The notes: a model not told the origin generated them from the letters alone. A stretch of 64,000 bases of DNA from Anadara kagoshimensis (GCA_021292105.1 CM037871.1:55134866-55198865), one strand, 5' to 3'. Positions 10,558-23,573 are shown, counted from the stretch's first letter. Numbers and translations: made by a program.

Positions 10558-12662
10558 TGTGATATCCTATGTGTTAACAATATAGTTGACGTTAAAAATG
10601 AAAACACGTTGTGATTTGAAACACACGAACAAAACCGTGCTTAAATCACAATGTCATAATCGTTAAATACAATTCGCAACATAAATCACTTGTATCCCAT
10701 ATCAACATATCCTTCACGTTGTGTTACCGAAATATTATAGTTTAAATGTGTCTGTATTTCCTAGTTATAATGTTTTGCTCCTAATAAATTTCAGTAAATC
10801 GCTGTCACAATATCTCACATAACCCTTTACCACAACAAAAACCTAATCACAGAATTTGATTCCACAAAGCTTACAAGTTTTATAGTTTTTAATATGTCGA
10901 TGTCTACAGTTATATTAAATGACAAAATACTACTGGTATTGCCATGGTAATGAAGGCAATCCTTGTCAAATTAACCCTCCATTGTATGAGCAATTTGTCA
11001 GCAACTAGTAATTACAATATGTTCCAAACACAATAATAGGACAATCTCTAATTATTGTTTACCATAGAAAGAGAATGACAGTATTTTTCTAGGTCAATCC
11101 GTTTTTGCTGAGATTTTTTTCCAATTTAGCTTTATTATTTCATTTACATATAAATATTGTTTGTTTTCCCCAAATGTAATAAACTTGGTGGTACTTACTG
11201 CGAGAGACGACGCTTTTATAATTATACATCCATAAATTCGAAATGCCCGTGGATTACGAGTTAATATATTGTAATATTGATGCTATTTTTCCATTAAAGG
11301 AACGTGTGCTTAAATAAATACAGTTATCGACCTTAATTTTCGTCCCATATTTATTCCATATGTCAAATCAATAAAAATCCATAATCAATAACCGTGAATT
11401 TCAATTAATCCATATATTAACATATTAGAATCTGTTCTATAGTTTAAAAATCATTTAAAATATCCTCAACACACAAATACAACAAGTTTAACTTTTTGTG
11501 AAATCTTTCAACTAACACTAAGCTATTTCAGTAATCCAACATTATATTGTCACTTGTCTCCTTTCATCAGAACTCCAAATGTATAAAATACGTCGTTTTA
11601 AAGTGTGAAGTCTTTGAACTGATTCAAGCATATTCCTTCTAGCATTAATTACGCATATATATTCATCAAATCCCAACTTCTTCCATTTTACACATAAGAT
11701 GTGAACTCTGTATTTTAACTTGATTTAAGACGCTGAGAGATACTTATATGTTTTATCCACCTTCAAAAAAAATCGTTGATAGGTTGACAGATGACGACCA
11801 ATCAGAAACAATTCAAACAAACCAGTATTAAACACATTAATTAGTTCAACACACGTGCTCGTCCAAACTAAACAGTATTTATAACGGATACTGGTGAGTG
11901 TAGATAACCAACAGCTGTACGTATCGAAGTGTTATGTATGGTATGGATAGACAGCCGTGTGCTGAGGTGATTTCATCTTGGAGCTGAGAGCGACGGAGCG
12001 TGAACGTAAATAAAGCTTATTTTAGAGTATCCATTCGTTATTTACATCACAATTGGAATAATGCACTATCAAATAAATTCTCGAATATTTATGAAGGATA
12101 AAGTTACATGTATGTATTACAAATCATGACACGCTAAGTTAGAAAAATTGAACCATAATTTAGAGTAAATCACTATGATATAAATTCCCGGATATTTATA
12201 ATAAAAATACGTCACTTAAAAAGTTGACAAGTATATATATTACAAAACATGACACGTTAAGTTTTCAATAATTGATCTTAAATACTTAGTCAATAATGCT
12301 TATTTTCCCGTTACAAAAGAAATTTGAAGATTATCGGAACTATGTACTGGTAACGGAAATCATTGAACATATCAATCTGTTCCAAATAACAACAGCATAT
12401 ATGGTAATTAATTCGTAATGATATGCATTTGGAAAGACATTTTGGGATGTATTAGTTGTAATTTCCTAGTAATAAAATTCCGGGATGTTTATAACACAAT
12501 CCATCAATAATCAACCAAGTCATGTGTAAATGATATGTGTAATTAAATATAGAATGGACCTTAGATATTATTTCCGGTTCAACGATTTTGTAATTAATCT
12601 TCCTATTATGTGGAATAATCAGTTATACATAGATACAGCGTCTAAATGAAAAGGGTTTGATA
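10558..12662. other. Region upstream of the GPCR gene, non-coding
   Basis: About 2.1 kb without a convincing gene. It should hold the receptor's promoter, but I see no element I would name. Loose repetitions around 12050-12300 (ATTCTCGAATATTTATGA / ATTCCCGGATATTTATAA, each followed by TTACAAATCATGACACG-like text) suggest an old tandem duplication of about 130 bp. Confidence 0.45.
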
Positions 12663-13166
12663 TACAGTACAGACCTATCGAAAGTTTAACACTAAGCTAA
12701 CGAAATAGTGCAGGTCTAATCGGCAGCTCATCTCGGTCCCTCGTTAATTGTATCTCAACAGCTGCTAGATGTTCAGACACTAGCCATATATGCAGTCTTA
12801 CTCTCACTTTGGTCAGTCTGTTCCTTGTAGCTGTAAGCGACCCCTGTAATGGCCACAGGTGGCCTACTCTTTCTCGAGCTCGAACTACATGTATATAGAG
12901 TTGTCTTTGGGACGCACTGAGATACGGGGCCTCGGTTGAAAAAATATTCTAGTATCAAGCTTTTTACAGATCTATTATGTATGGACAGGAGATGAAAATC
13001 ATCTCAGAAAATTTCCAAGTCACGACTGAGGTTCGAACCCACAACCATTGACTTCGAAAGCCAGTGACAGTACCACTCGGCCATGTCCGCTCATGCATAG
13101 CTAGGCCTATCTTACAACAGAGCTTTAACTCTCGAAGCGTTAAACTTTCGACACGATTGTAATGTA
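12663..13166. mobile_element. TACAGTACAGA-family TIR element split by a SINE
   Basis: The left end TACAGTACAGACCTATCGAA and the right part (GTTAAACTTTCGACACG...AATGTA) belong to the seven-copy family. The centre is occupied by the SINE at 12800-13100, which inserted into the element. Confidence 0.65.
12800..13100 (-). mobile_element. Leu/Ser-tRNA-like SINE (family L)
   Basis: On the minus strand the head reads GGACATGGCCGAGTGG (A box) and GTGGGTTCGAACCTCAG (B box), with an anticodon-arm-like GGCTTTCGAAGTC. The body contains CAGGTGGCCATTACAGGGG on the plus-strand complement side. Its head differs from that of the GGTAGCTCAGTTGG family. A fragment of the same body lies at 5484-5640. Confidence 0.75.
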
Positions 13167-13369
13167 TATCTACCTTGCTTTGTGTTAAGTATTGTTCTAT
13201 CAAACCTGGGAATGTTGAGCAAATATTTGCTTATTTCTGCAAATAATAGTCATATAATTTGATTTGTCACACAATTTCCTCTTATTTCCGTTACGATATT
13301 AATCAACACTCAATAGAGCTATTGATCTGAGTTTTTTACATTATGAACTGACAACAAATGCAAATTTAT

Positions 13370-14190
13370 CTTATTTGTTTATACCTACAAATATTAATTA
13401 ATAATCCATTATCATGGAAGTTTATATGTAGTCAGTATCATAAAGTAAGCCAGTAATAAGTTGTAGGGTGCAGGACTGGGTATCCAAGGTAACTAACTTT
13501 TCCGATTTTTTTCCAGAGAACTACAATTTCTTCCATCATAAGTGAAATTTGTTTTAATGCTTTATTTGTTTTTACCTACCAATATTAAATGATTATCCAC
13601 TATGATGAAAAGTGATACTACGTAGTATTCAGTATCATAAAACATTTTAATAGGTTGTGAAGTACAAGACGCGGTATTCAAAGTAACTAGCTTTTCATTT
13701 TTTTCCCCAGGGAACTGCAATTTGTTCTATAATAAATGATTTTTTTTAATGTTTTACTTGTTTTTACCTAAAAACATTAAATAATGTTCCATTATCATAT
13801 ATTTTTTATTCAGACAGAATTCTAGAGCATTTATATAAGTTGTTCAAGTCCAAGAATAAATATCCAAGGAAACTATCTTTTCCAGATTTTTAAGCGAATG
13901 AATTTTCTTGTACCTGGCATTGGTTTCACAATCATTTCTTAGCTAATATTTTTGAAGGGAAATGCAATCTCTTCGATTATAAGTGAAATTGGTGTTGTTT
14001 TAATGCTTTACTTGTTTTTACTTTAAATATTAATTAATGTTCCCTTATCATTAAAATTGTTATTAAGGCAGAATTCTTAAGCATTTTAACAAGGTCTTAA
14101 GTGCAAGACTAAGTATCCAAGGAAACTACTTTCTACAATTTTTTAAGTAGCTGCATTTCTGTTTCAGGTATCAAATGAATCATCTATTTC
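13370..14190. repeat. Diverged tandem array, four units of about 190-250 bp
   Basis: Each unit repeats the order TTTGTTTTTACCT, ATTAA..A.T.ATTATCAT, a CAG..TTCT / GTATCATAAA stretch, GTCCAAGA-type sequence, TATCCAAGG.AACTA and TTTTCC. Units begin at about 13370, 13556, 13739 and 13991. Divergence is high and it has no coding capacity. Confidence 0.7.
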
Positions 14191-15681
14191 TTTTAATGAT
14201 CCCTACAAACCAACCAGGAAGTCTGTATCATGAAAGGAAAAAATGGCTTTGGGTTGTTAGACGAAATGATTAGTATCCATGGCAATTGTGATTGGGTTTT
14301 TGGTGACTTTGATTTATATATCAGCATTATATTATATTAGTTATTATATTACATTATCTCGGTTTCTTTGGTTTTTATGGGCAAATATTATTTAATATCA
14401 CACGCAATTCACTGAGACTCATAAAGAATGTTTTCGACTCGCTAATATGTCATTACTTGCTGCTAATAAGAGGTTCTGGTTTAAGAGGACCAGGTCCTTA
14501 CACATACTGTGGCATTGACGACTGAATATTGTAATATTAAGTACAACGTAATGGCCCGATTCTCCAAACGGAGAGACGGAAATAAGTCAAGTAAGTCAAA
14601 GTACAACTTCGGCTACAAAAACTTTACTTACTTTTATTTTGAATATGCCAAAATATTGACTTCAGATCGGTTGGACTTTGGATAAGTCAAAGTATTTTCT
14701 TCGCCCTATGAATATCCAGATAATGATTTTGACTGTATATGCATATATGTTACCTCAAGTACAACCCAAAATGGTTTAGATGAAATGAACGGTTAGCAAT
14801 GCAACTCCCATTTCTGTTCTTTTACTTAGTCGCAATGAAATCATTTAATGTGATAGTATGTGACTTTACACTAAATGGTTTGCATAATTATAAAAATGCC
14901 CAACCAAAAAGTTAAGAAGTCCCTTTAAATATGTTAACAAACGATATTGTAAACTATAACAAAGTTAGCAATATAGTACACAATAACTTTTGATGATAAT
15001 AATTGTATAACACCAAGCTTTAAGCCGATGGGGTTTCATGTGCCCTTCAAATGTTAAATCTAATGAAATTATATTGGATCAATGACAGACAGTGAAAGCT
15101 TTATAAATAATATCAATACGGACATTGACATATATGTAAACTAAATATCAATAATACTTTATCTTATTGAATTTTTCAAAAAAAATCTTTGTTATTTTAC
15201 AATGGAAGCCAGTACATTATTGGTTATATTATAATTTGCTCACTGGCTTGACGGCCCAGGAGATTCATTTAGGCTACTGGATATTGTAATGATCAAAATT
15301 TAGCATTTATCGTGGTATGTGTCTCATAATGTTTGTTATACGCGTATTTTAATTATTTAAAGTGCAATGAATGAAAACATCCATATTTAAATATTCATAA
15401 AGATTGTGACTGCTAAATCGCGTGTTTGCACGAACAATTACTAATCATTTATCTGCTATGTCGGAGTAAAGTTATTTAATTCACATTCGTTCTTTAATTG
15501 ATTAACTCTGTGTTTTGCTTTATCACAGTTTGTAATCTATTAAAATCATTTACATGTTTAAATCATGTATACATTTTGTAACTCACAAGCGGGAAACATT
15601 TGTTTTTTGTGACTACAATTAAAATGAACTTACAGCTTGAACGTTGTGTGACCATTGCGACAGGCACTAATCATGAACGAG
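14191..15681. other. AT-rich non-coding DNA
   Basis: About 1.5 kb with no convincing gene or recognised repeat. A local AAGTCAAAGTA repetition lies at 14585-14700. Confidence 0.45.
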
Positions 15682-16053
15682 TTGGGTTGAGTAATGACGT
15701 CCCAGAAATGAATTTTTCACTTATATTTAGACGATGCCATCTATTGACGAAGGTGCAAAAATTCGCATGTGCATTGCGCTGATGACATTATACAGCAGGG
15801 TTTTTTATCGTGCAAACCGTAGAGTTTATTTTAATTTCCATCCGAAAGAACTGGACAGCATTTCGTAATACTGAGTGCTTGGCGAAAGAACAGTCACAAC
15901 CTACTTTCAAGTCTTGGGTCAGACCAAGTCGGGGTTCGAACTCACGACCTACTTTCAAGTCTTGGGTCAGACCAAGTCGGGGTTCGAACTCACGACCTCC
16001 AACTTACGGAGCGAGCACTCTATTATAGCCACCAACTGAGCTACCACAGTGGT
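15682..16053 (-). mobile_element. tRNA-derived SINE (family S) with internal 48 bp duplication
   Basis: Same family as 521-862, reversed. The B-box region (GGGGTTCGAACTCACGACC) and its flank are duplicated exactly: 15899-15946 and 15947-15994. The copy therefore carries two B-box-like segments and one A box. Confidence 0.88.
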
Positions 16054-16870
16054 GTACTAATCATGAATGGAAAAATCTTTACATTTGAAGCAGTTTTTGT
16101 AATGAATTTCGTTATCTAGAGTAAACAATCAGCAATGTTCACCGTACATGTGTATGGTAGATTGGCGTGATATGGTCATATCACCTGTGCATTATAAGCA
16201 AACAAAATTGACCTGTATGTTTGAGCTCTCATTTATTATAGACGAGTACGATTATGTAAAGATGACACAGGTGTTTATATCACCTGCATTATTAAGGAAA
16301 CATGCGTTATTGGTGTATTGACTGAGAATCCTAAAACTACCCATGTGTTGAGTGGACTGTCGTATATGAATATTCCTAATGAAAGGTCAAGCAGACAGGT
16401 CAGTCTTGTTTGCCCTTACCAATATGTATGTTATGACCCATGTATACCCTAACTCTATAGAACCCCAGTTATTATGACCAATAGGAGCTTGGGTCACGGG
16501 TTTGTAAACTGTTAAGAATGACGTGTTTGTAAATCGTTAACCTGGAGATATTTTTCTAAATCCTAATTCTTCTCATCAATAGTAACCATATCAGTTTTCA
16601 ATACAGACGCCTATTGGCAATGCGTGCAGATAACAACAGTTTTAGAAACAGAGTAAAACCAAATCAATACGTTTATAGTAGTTTGCACATTTGTACTCGT
16701 AACCACCCGCAGGCAATGTGTGCAACTAAAATATGTTGGCAATTATGTTAGATCGAAGAAACTGATGACCAAATTATCGTACTGAACTGATGGCGAAACA
16801 TAAAAGTAAAAAGTACAAAATAAAATGTCAAGTACAATAATGGGTTGCAACAATGAACCGTAGTTCTTAA
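16054..16870. other. Non-coding DNA with a short inverted-repeat element fragment
   Basis: Near 16366-16425 is GAATATTCCTAATGAAAGGTCAAGCAGACAGGTCA, an end of the family seen twice at 56068-56690. The rest is unassigned. Confidence 0.4.
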
Positions 16871-17252
16871 TTATACCAATGTCACAAACACAAAATTTAA
16901 ACATGGTAAACAAGAATTATCGAAAGACAAATGTGAATTCCTGAAACATTGGGTGATTTTATGAAAGTTCAATGAAAACATGTTGTTGTATAATAACCTT
17001 GTAACAAAGGTTATATCTTTTAAGTCCACGGCCTTAAGGTCTAAAAGGTTTGTGTTAGGACTGCTCTTGAACTTGTCTTCAAAAAATGTCTTTACAGAAC
17101 AGCCAAAAGACGTGTATTGTGTAAGAACAATGCTGTATTTTCTGAACATTGGAAAATTTATAAATGGAACACAAATGCGGGTTAAAAGCAACTTGAAAGC
17201 AATGCTACTTACAGTTGGAGGAAAATGCAAATTTCACCAAGGCCCATTTTAA
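16871..17252. other. Open stretch on both strands, unassigned
   Basis: The minus strand is open for 119 codons (16871-17230) and the plus strand for 90 codons (16980-17252). Neither translation has a domain, signal peptide or splice context that I recognise. Its composition is less AT-rich than the flanks, so it may be a gene relic or a processed copy. Confidence 0.2.
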
Positions 17253-18187
17253 ATATCAAAATAAAAGCTCTTGAATATATAAACATAACGTTTAAATTCA
17301 GGATATAATGGTATGTCTTTGTGACTTTGTGACCAGTCATGGCATTCCATATTTTACGCGCCCAGCCAAGCGTCTCTATATTACACACAATGGGATAATA
17401 AAAAGTCAGAAAGGTTATAGCACTTAGCCTAAGTATGTTAACTATTAAATGGCGCTAATGCATTAAATCAACGGTTCCTTTTCATGTTTATACTTAATTC
17501 AGTGTAATATTCTCTCACATAAACTGTTTCATAAACCTCTCCATAATTGAATCCCATACATACATTGTTGGTTCATTATTTACGCTGGTAATAGGTTTAT
17601 GAAAGTTTACAACACAAACATAACACAAATGTATCTAATAAGATTTATACAAGTGTATATTATAAGTAGTTATAAGAACACACACAAAGTATGGTTTGAA
17701 TTGAGCATCATATGTACATACTGAATCCGATTTTCAACATATGTGATTGCACGGCCTCTCTTCTCTGGTTGAATTCCAAGTGATTGTTAGGTTTCAAAGT
17801 TTGTACTTGGTTATTTTTTGGATAGTATTTTGTACATGGACGGGTATGTTTGTTTTTGATGTATATAATAATAATGTGATATACTTTTATGAATTTAATC
17901 ACAACATGCATTCAAAAATGATATATGACAATAATAAAATACAATCAAAAATGGTATATTCAATAAGATAGGGGTTCTGAAAAACGTTTGATGGACACAA
18001 CTTTAGGCAAATAAATAGTTTATCATTACTATCTCCAGTTAGATATGTTCAACAGGTTAATCAATATCAAATCTTTAACATACATAACATGCAGATATTG
18101 AAACACTGTTTATAAAAGACAAGTATAAATAGGGATATTATTGGTACCGATTTATCTTACTGCCAGTGATTCCTTAATACAATACAG
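17253..18187. other. AT-rich non-coding DNA
   Basis: No gene or recognised repeat. Near 17890-17960 AATGATATATGACAAT is followed by AAAATGGTATATTC, distantly like the hairpin at 30577. Confidence 0.4.
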
Positions 18188-18470
18188 ACACCCCCCCCCC
18201 CCCCCCCCGATCACGAACAATACTTAAGCTAGTTTTTATTCTTTGATTCCAAGTTTGTTTCTTAACTCTGAGAGTAATTATATAAATGGATGACAAAACA
18301 AACGTAACTTATTTGTTTAACTTAAACCTAAGTTTGAACATAACTTATCTACGACAGGTACCTGGCCCCGGCATCACGAACAATACTTAACTTTTTTAAA
18401 TTAACTTAGTTTAGTCAAAGCTTAAGTTTCCAAAATGTTAATTATTGTTCGTGATATCATATCTGTGTTT
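18188..18470. mobile_element. Inverted-repeat element next to a poly-C run
   Basis: A run of about 20 C (near 18190) is followed by ATCACGAACAATACTTAA. The same phrase recurs at 18378 and in inverted form (TTAATTATTGTTCGTGAT) at 18440. This fits a short inverted-terminal-repeat element of about 255 bp, or one nested in another. Confidence 0.5.
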
Positions 18471-18576
18471 AATATCTATATATATATAAATATTTGGTGG
18501 AAATTTCAGCATGAAAACCTGTTAATAAATTGAAATTTGTAACTGAAATTTAATACTAAATTAAATTAATCTCAGA

Positions 18577-18710
18577 TTACCCTTCCGGAGCACCCGGCCT
18601 CACTTCCCTGGTGGAAGTTCACGTGTCTAACCTAACTTGTCAGTTCCAAAGTATTTACTTTGCTTCTGGATTGTGATTTGGACATGGATTAGTATGTTTG
18701 TTTTTGATTT
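18577..18710 (+). mobile_element. YIDD-type RT retroelement, 3' terminus only
   Basis: Well-preserved terminus: CTTCCGGAGCACCCGGCCTC, then GTGGAAGTTCACGTGTCTAA, ending GTGATTTGGACATGGATTAG and TTTGTTTTTGATT. It is a useful reference for the family end. Confidence 0.85.
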
Positions 18711-19283
18711 CATAATAATAGATTAAAGGATCTGAGTAGGGGATCAAATTGACTTATTAACTTTATTTGTCGAGAGAATCTGTTTTTATTTCAATTCTAG
18801 TGTACACGGTTGAAGGCATAATCTAATTTTTATAATTACTTTTTACGTTAAAAATAATTTACTTATTAAAACAGCGCCTAGCAATCGTAAACCATCTCTT
18901 TAAATATCAATCGCGATTTTAAATAAAAACACCACACATGTAATAACTGATTTCTTTTCATTTGCTTTAATTAGTGTTGCTAGGAAGCGTTGAATGCCAT
19001 AACGACCATAAGGAGAAGAATCATGGAAAAATCTCATTGACAGTGATTGGACATGAAATCCATTATGTATTCAACGATTAAAGTATATTGTGATTTATTT
19101 TTTTTCATTCAAAATGGTTTAATTATATGAAATAAAACTCATTTTGTAACACATTGTGTATCAACTACAAAAACACAGAGCAGTTAAAGTTTGTAAAAGA
19201 AATAAAAAAAGTAATAAAATTTACTATCTACCGTCGTGTCTTCAAGTGGAATTTTTTATCTGAGATATGGAAAGATGAAAGAA
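18711..19283. other. AT-rich non-coding DNA
   Basis: No gene or recognised repeat. Confidence 0.45.
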
Positions 19284-19536
19284 GAGACAGGCACATATAC
19301 AAGTTAATCACTTAACTAACGAATAAGTGCCAATTGGGTAGATCATCTTGTCTCCTCGTTAGGTATATATCTTGACAGCTTTTCTGCGGCTGCTACTGAC
19401 ATCTCAACAGTTTTTAACCATAAGCTATTCTAAGCTCTGCTACTGATATCTCAACAGTTTTTAACCATAAGCTATTCTAAGCTCTGCTACACAGCAGTCG
19501 AGCTTTGACTCCTTTTCATCGTGAATCTGTACTGTA
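19284..19536. mobile_element. TACAGTACAGA-family TIR element with internal duplication
   Basis: The right end (GAATCTGTACTGTA) and the interior (ACTAACGAATAAGTGC, TCCTCGTTAG) match the family; the left end is degenerate. A 47 bp segment is duplicated in tandem (19391-19437 and 19438-19484) with one difference. Confidence 0.7.
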
Positions 19537-20039
19537 AGTACCACTACCGACTTGATATAGACAACCATAATGCCTAGCGATATCAATATCACTATTGCAC
19601 AGATCTAGAGTCTCAACGATTCTGGTCATTTCACAAAAAGAAACATATAATGATATAATGATACAACACACGTGACGCGAAACACGCCTTTAGGGAGCCA
19701 GGTTTTTAATAAATTCATAATTGTATGAACAAAATATCTAGATGTTGCAAATAACTGTATGTAATAACACAATACGTTGGATTTTATCAGTTCCTTTGTT
19801 TTTTGTTGAGTCAGCCTTCATGACCGATTTCGCCATTTCAAATTAAAGTGCGTCAAGTTTGACCTTGCCGTTTGATCTTTAATCTGATTATTCAAACAGA
19901 CATATCCATATTACACATTATGTAATTTAGGGCTATGTTAAGTAACCTAAATTACACAATCTATTAGCTCAATCTAACAATCAAATAAAAGATCAAACTT
20001 TACTTACTATACACGTTTTATGGATGTTATTACATGTAT
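19537..20039. other. AT-rich non-coding DNA
   Basis: No gene. It contains TAATTTAGGGCTATGTTAAG near 19920 and a partly inverted ACCTAAATTACACA just after it. Confidence 0.4.
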
Positions 20040-20565
20040 ATATTGTACCTTACGGAAATCATGAATGGTTTGTGTCACCTAAGTGACGTTTTTTGAATAC
20101 TATCAAGTACACGGATATTAATATTATATTGAATATACCTTACGGGAATCATGAATGGTTAGCACCGACCTAAGTGATGTTGTTTTGAATACTATCACTA
20201 CTGTTTGTATAATCTATAGTGGATATTATCACTACGATAACCTACATGGGATGAACATGTAATTTAGCTGATTACATCATAAGATCACTTAAGCTACATC
20301 GTTTGTTTCATCACCTGGAGGCCTAGGTCTGAAGTACACGTTATCTGGATCTTACGAATACCATGAATGGTTGGTACCGACCTAAGTGACGACGTTGTGA
20401 TAATGCCATCATTACTATAGTGGATATTATCATTAAGATAATCTACATGGGATGAACATGTAATTCAATTAACGGTTAACATCCTATAGATAATGAGGTG
20501 ATAATGTACATTATATAATTACATCATATAAGATAAGTCTTCTGTGCCATCACCTAGAGGTCTAA
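20040..20565. repeat. Complex tandem repeat, about 220 bp units
   Basis: Two long units (about 20127-20345 and 20346-20565) and one short partial unit (about 20047-20126) share ATCATGAATGGTT, CGACCTAAGTGA, TAGTGGATATTATCA, CTACATGGGATGAACATGTA and CATCACCT.GAGG. Direct orientation, moderately diverged. Confidence 0.8.
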
Positions 20566-20567
20566 AG

Positions 20568-20773
20568 TACAGTACATGTCTGTCGAAACTTAAGTACCGC
20601 ACTCAGCTAACGAATAAGTCACGAATCGCCAGCTCATCCGACTCCTTGTTATCTATATTTTCGCCATGTCTGCAGTTTTCGATCTCTAGCTATAAATATC
20701 TCGGTCACTCAGCAGAACAGCGTCGATTCCTTTACGTTGACTCAGTGTTAAACTGTCGACAGGTCTGTACTGT
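20568..20773. mobile_element. TACAGTACAGA-family TIR element
   Basis: About 206 bp, from TACAGTACATGTCTGTCGAA to GTCGACAGGTCTGTACTGT. It abuts the tandem repeat on its left. Confidence 0.82.
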
Positions 20774-20858
20774 TTGTATAACTAATATATGTAGCGCAAT
20801 AATACATTGGCCGTGAATTTAGACCCCGATGCCAATATGAATTTAATAATTTTTATGT

Positions 20859-20895
<37 letters not shown>

Positions 20896-21208
20896 AGCTT
20901 TACTATTAAAAATATTTATAATTCTAGAGTGACTCAGAAGTATTATAAAAAAAAATCTCCAACTGAAAGACCTGTAACTGCTAATACTAATCACTTGTCA
21001 GTATTATCATAGATAAGTTTATGATAGTACATTGGTCTTTCATCATTCGATTTCTTTTCTCTGTATCAAAGTAAGCAGTGGTTGATTAAAACGTACTTAT
21101 TACAAAGGCTGCATAGCAACACCAGAAAACAAAATTCCTACATCCTGGTTATATCAATTAACCAAAAACGTCCGAACCTCCTAACCAAAACACGATAAAA
21201 GATTTACC
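20774..21208. other. Non-coding DNA with a poly-A run
   Basis: A run of about 28 A lies at 20867-20893. No gene seen. Confidence 0.5.
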
Positions 21209-21410
21209 TATAGTAGAGCCTTGTTGAAACTTTGATACCGAGATATTAATTGGATCCAAAACTCTGCTGCCAAGTGACCGAGATATGGATACATGTAGAA
21301 AGTCTTCGAAAAGATATCGAAAGACAGATAGTTAAGAAATGGACGAGATAAGTTGCCAAATCGGCACTTATTCGTTAACTTAGTGTTAAACTCGCAATTG
21401 GTCTGTACTA
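21209..21410. mobile_element. TACAGTACAGA-family TIR element, diverged
   Basis: The left end TATAGTAGAGCCTTGTTGAA and the right part CGGCACTTATTCGTTAACTT..GTGTTAAAC...GTCTGTACTA match the family. Confidence 0.7.
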
Positions 21411-22239
21411 TGAATGCATTAACAACAGGGTCTATTGTCAAATTATCATTTTGTATTTTCAATCACATATTTAACTATGTTTATGTAGGCGATATTAAGC
21501 GTAAGAGAATGGTTATAATAACAAGGACATAGTGTCCTCTGTTGAAAACATATTTTCTATTTTCCATTTTAAATTTATTGTCTTATGGTTAATGGCTCAA
21601 CATGTTTTATAAACCATTTGGGATTCTTTTAATATATATTAAAATATTTAATGGTCGCAATAATAAGTCATTACTAAGACAACAATAGACGTGGCTAGAT
21701 CACTCTACATAATGAAAAATGAAATATCATTGCAAAACAATAGACTTTATCAATAAACAATCCATTATTGGTTAGATCGAGTTCAACAACATTTGTGTCG
21801 AGAGCTTTTATGATCGATGTTTACAGATTTTGTATTTGTAAAATTAAAAAGAAAGAAAGAAAAAAGAAAGGTTATGAAAAACGAGGCAACGAAAAGATGA
21901 ATCAATACAGTTATGACATTCAGTTTGAATGGAGATGTTTATCCTGTCAATCATGATGAAGTCAATTAAAGTCCATACATCTTGCCACTCATCTTGTAAA
22001 CACAGATAATTAATATTGGTGTTGTTTTATGTATTGTTACGCGTTTGGAATTTCTCGCAGTTTGTTCTTGCCAAACATTTCCAATAGCTTTGTTAAATAA
22101 GCCATTATATGCAACTCTTACCTCTTATGAAACAATGCAATCAACAGTAGCACATGACGATGCATTAATATTCCATAAATAATTAATATTAGCCAACAGT
22201 AGCTCTCAATCCATCTATCTCTATTATTGGCCGTGTTTT
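21411..22239. other. AT-rich non-coding DNA
   Basis: No gene. A purine-rich AAAGAAAGAAAAAAGAAAGG patch lies near 21850. Confidence 0.45.
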
Positions 22240-22800
22240 TTTATCCTGATAACCCTTCCTATATTTAATGGGTAACTGTTTTTTTCGCCAGGTTTCTTTG
22301 TCTTACTTTTTCTCTGACCCTATATATTTCAGTCAAGAGTCTGCCTTATGATGTTTTTCACTGCTGTCCCTTCTTAAAAAGTCAATCCACATCCATCTCA
22401 TAGTTGGTATGGTGTGACAAATTAGAAACTGGTATGTTCGTCACCTATGATGTTTGTTGATGATCAGATTCTGATTATCTGCTTTGGATATCTTTAGTTT
22501 GTGGCTGGGTTATTTGTTATTTATGTGGTTAAGTTTATCTCCACGTTTTGGATCCAAAAAAGACAAAGTTGGTGCTGAAGAGTCATTATTTAATTGTTAG
22601 ATGTTTTCTCAGCCTTTCGTTCTTAAACCTAACGTCCTCATTTGTTTCACCACATGTGTTGACTTTATTACCTAGTTATGTGAACTGGTTTACAATTCCA
22701 ATTTCTTTGCCTCTAACTTGAATGTTGTCTGACATATTGGTATTGACTTTCACGCTCTTTTTCATTTATAGGACACGCCATGTCTTTCTTTTGGACATTG
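22240..22800 (-). mobile_element. LINE reverse transcriptase relic
   Basis: The minus-strand translation near 22590-22730 gives pieces resembling NIQVRGKEIGIVNQFT.LG and GNKVNTCGETNEDVR. This matches the conserved stretch after the RT palm in RTE-like or related endonuclease-encoding LINEs of invertebrates (usual form: G..I..V..F.YLG..). Stops and frame changes interrupt it, so it is dead. The exact clade is uncertain. Confidence 0.55.
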
Positions 22801-23458
22801 CATTTTTTGGGTTTGTAGAAATAATATGTTTTGTTTTTTCAAGAGCAAAGAGCAATACATGTACTAAGCATATAGATTTCCTTTTGAAAAACCACGTGTT
22901 CTTCGTCATTTGCAACAGTGAAATAAATCAAGTGATTAATATATAGTATGAGGCTATTTAGTGAATTCATATGGATAGTATCGTCTGGGATTATGAATGA
23001 TGATTTTTCAATGTGTTTGCGAGGTCTTAAGAGCACGTATGTCTTACCAACTTATACATTATATAGCGCGATAGTACACTGAAAACTAGAGAATGATGCT
23101 TATTGTTTCTAAGTTGGACAGTTAGACGAGAAATGCTCAGTTCGGTGTACATTTAATGATAAATTTAATGAATACCATTGTGACATTTACTCGGAAATGG
23201 TAAAAATCCTAATGGTACACTATGGTTTGGCTGTCTGCGTTCATTATATTTGACAATTTTTTGGTTCTTGGGAATCAACAAATGGCTTCAAAATATATTG
23301 GTAAACAAAAACAATTTTTTTTCTTGAAAGATTACGATGTAAGTTATAGTCATGGAAACCATATAGTTTAAAATTAGAAAAATCTTGCTTTTCGAAAATG
23401 TGCAGGCAGACTAGTATATAAAGTAGATATTGCTACTGTTATATACACTTATTTAATT
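22801..23458. other. AT-rich non-coding DNA
   Basis: No gene or recognised repeat. Confidence 0.4.
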
Positions 23459-23573
23459 TAATCATAAAATACATTAAAGTATTTCCTTAGCTTAATTTGG
23501 TAAAATATATTTTGGTCCTTTGGGTAGCTTTTTAACATCTTCAAAATAATTTTGGTTTCATAATTTTGGTCCA

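Noticed and set aside
16871-17230. Protein-coding gene of 119 aa on the minus strand
   Set aside because: No domain, no splice context and an equally open opposite strand; listed only as unassigned.
22839-23036. Small minus-strand gene
   Set aside because: No homology recognised and it lies in AT-rich DNA beside a LINE relic; likely chance.
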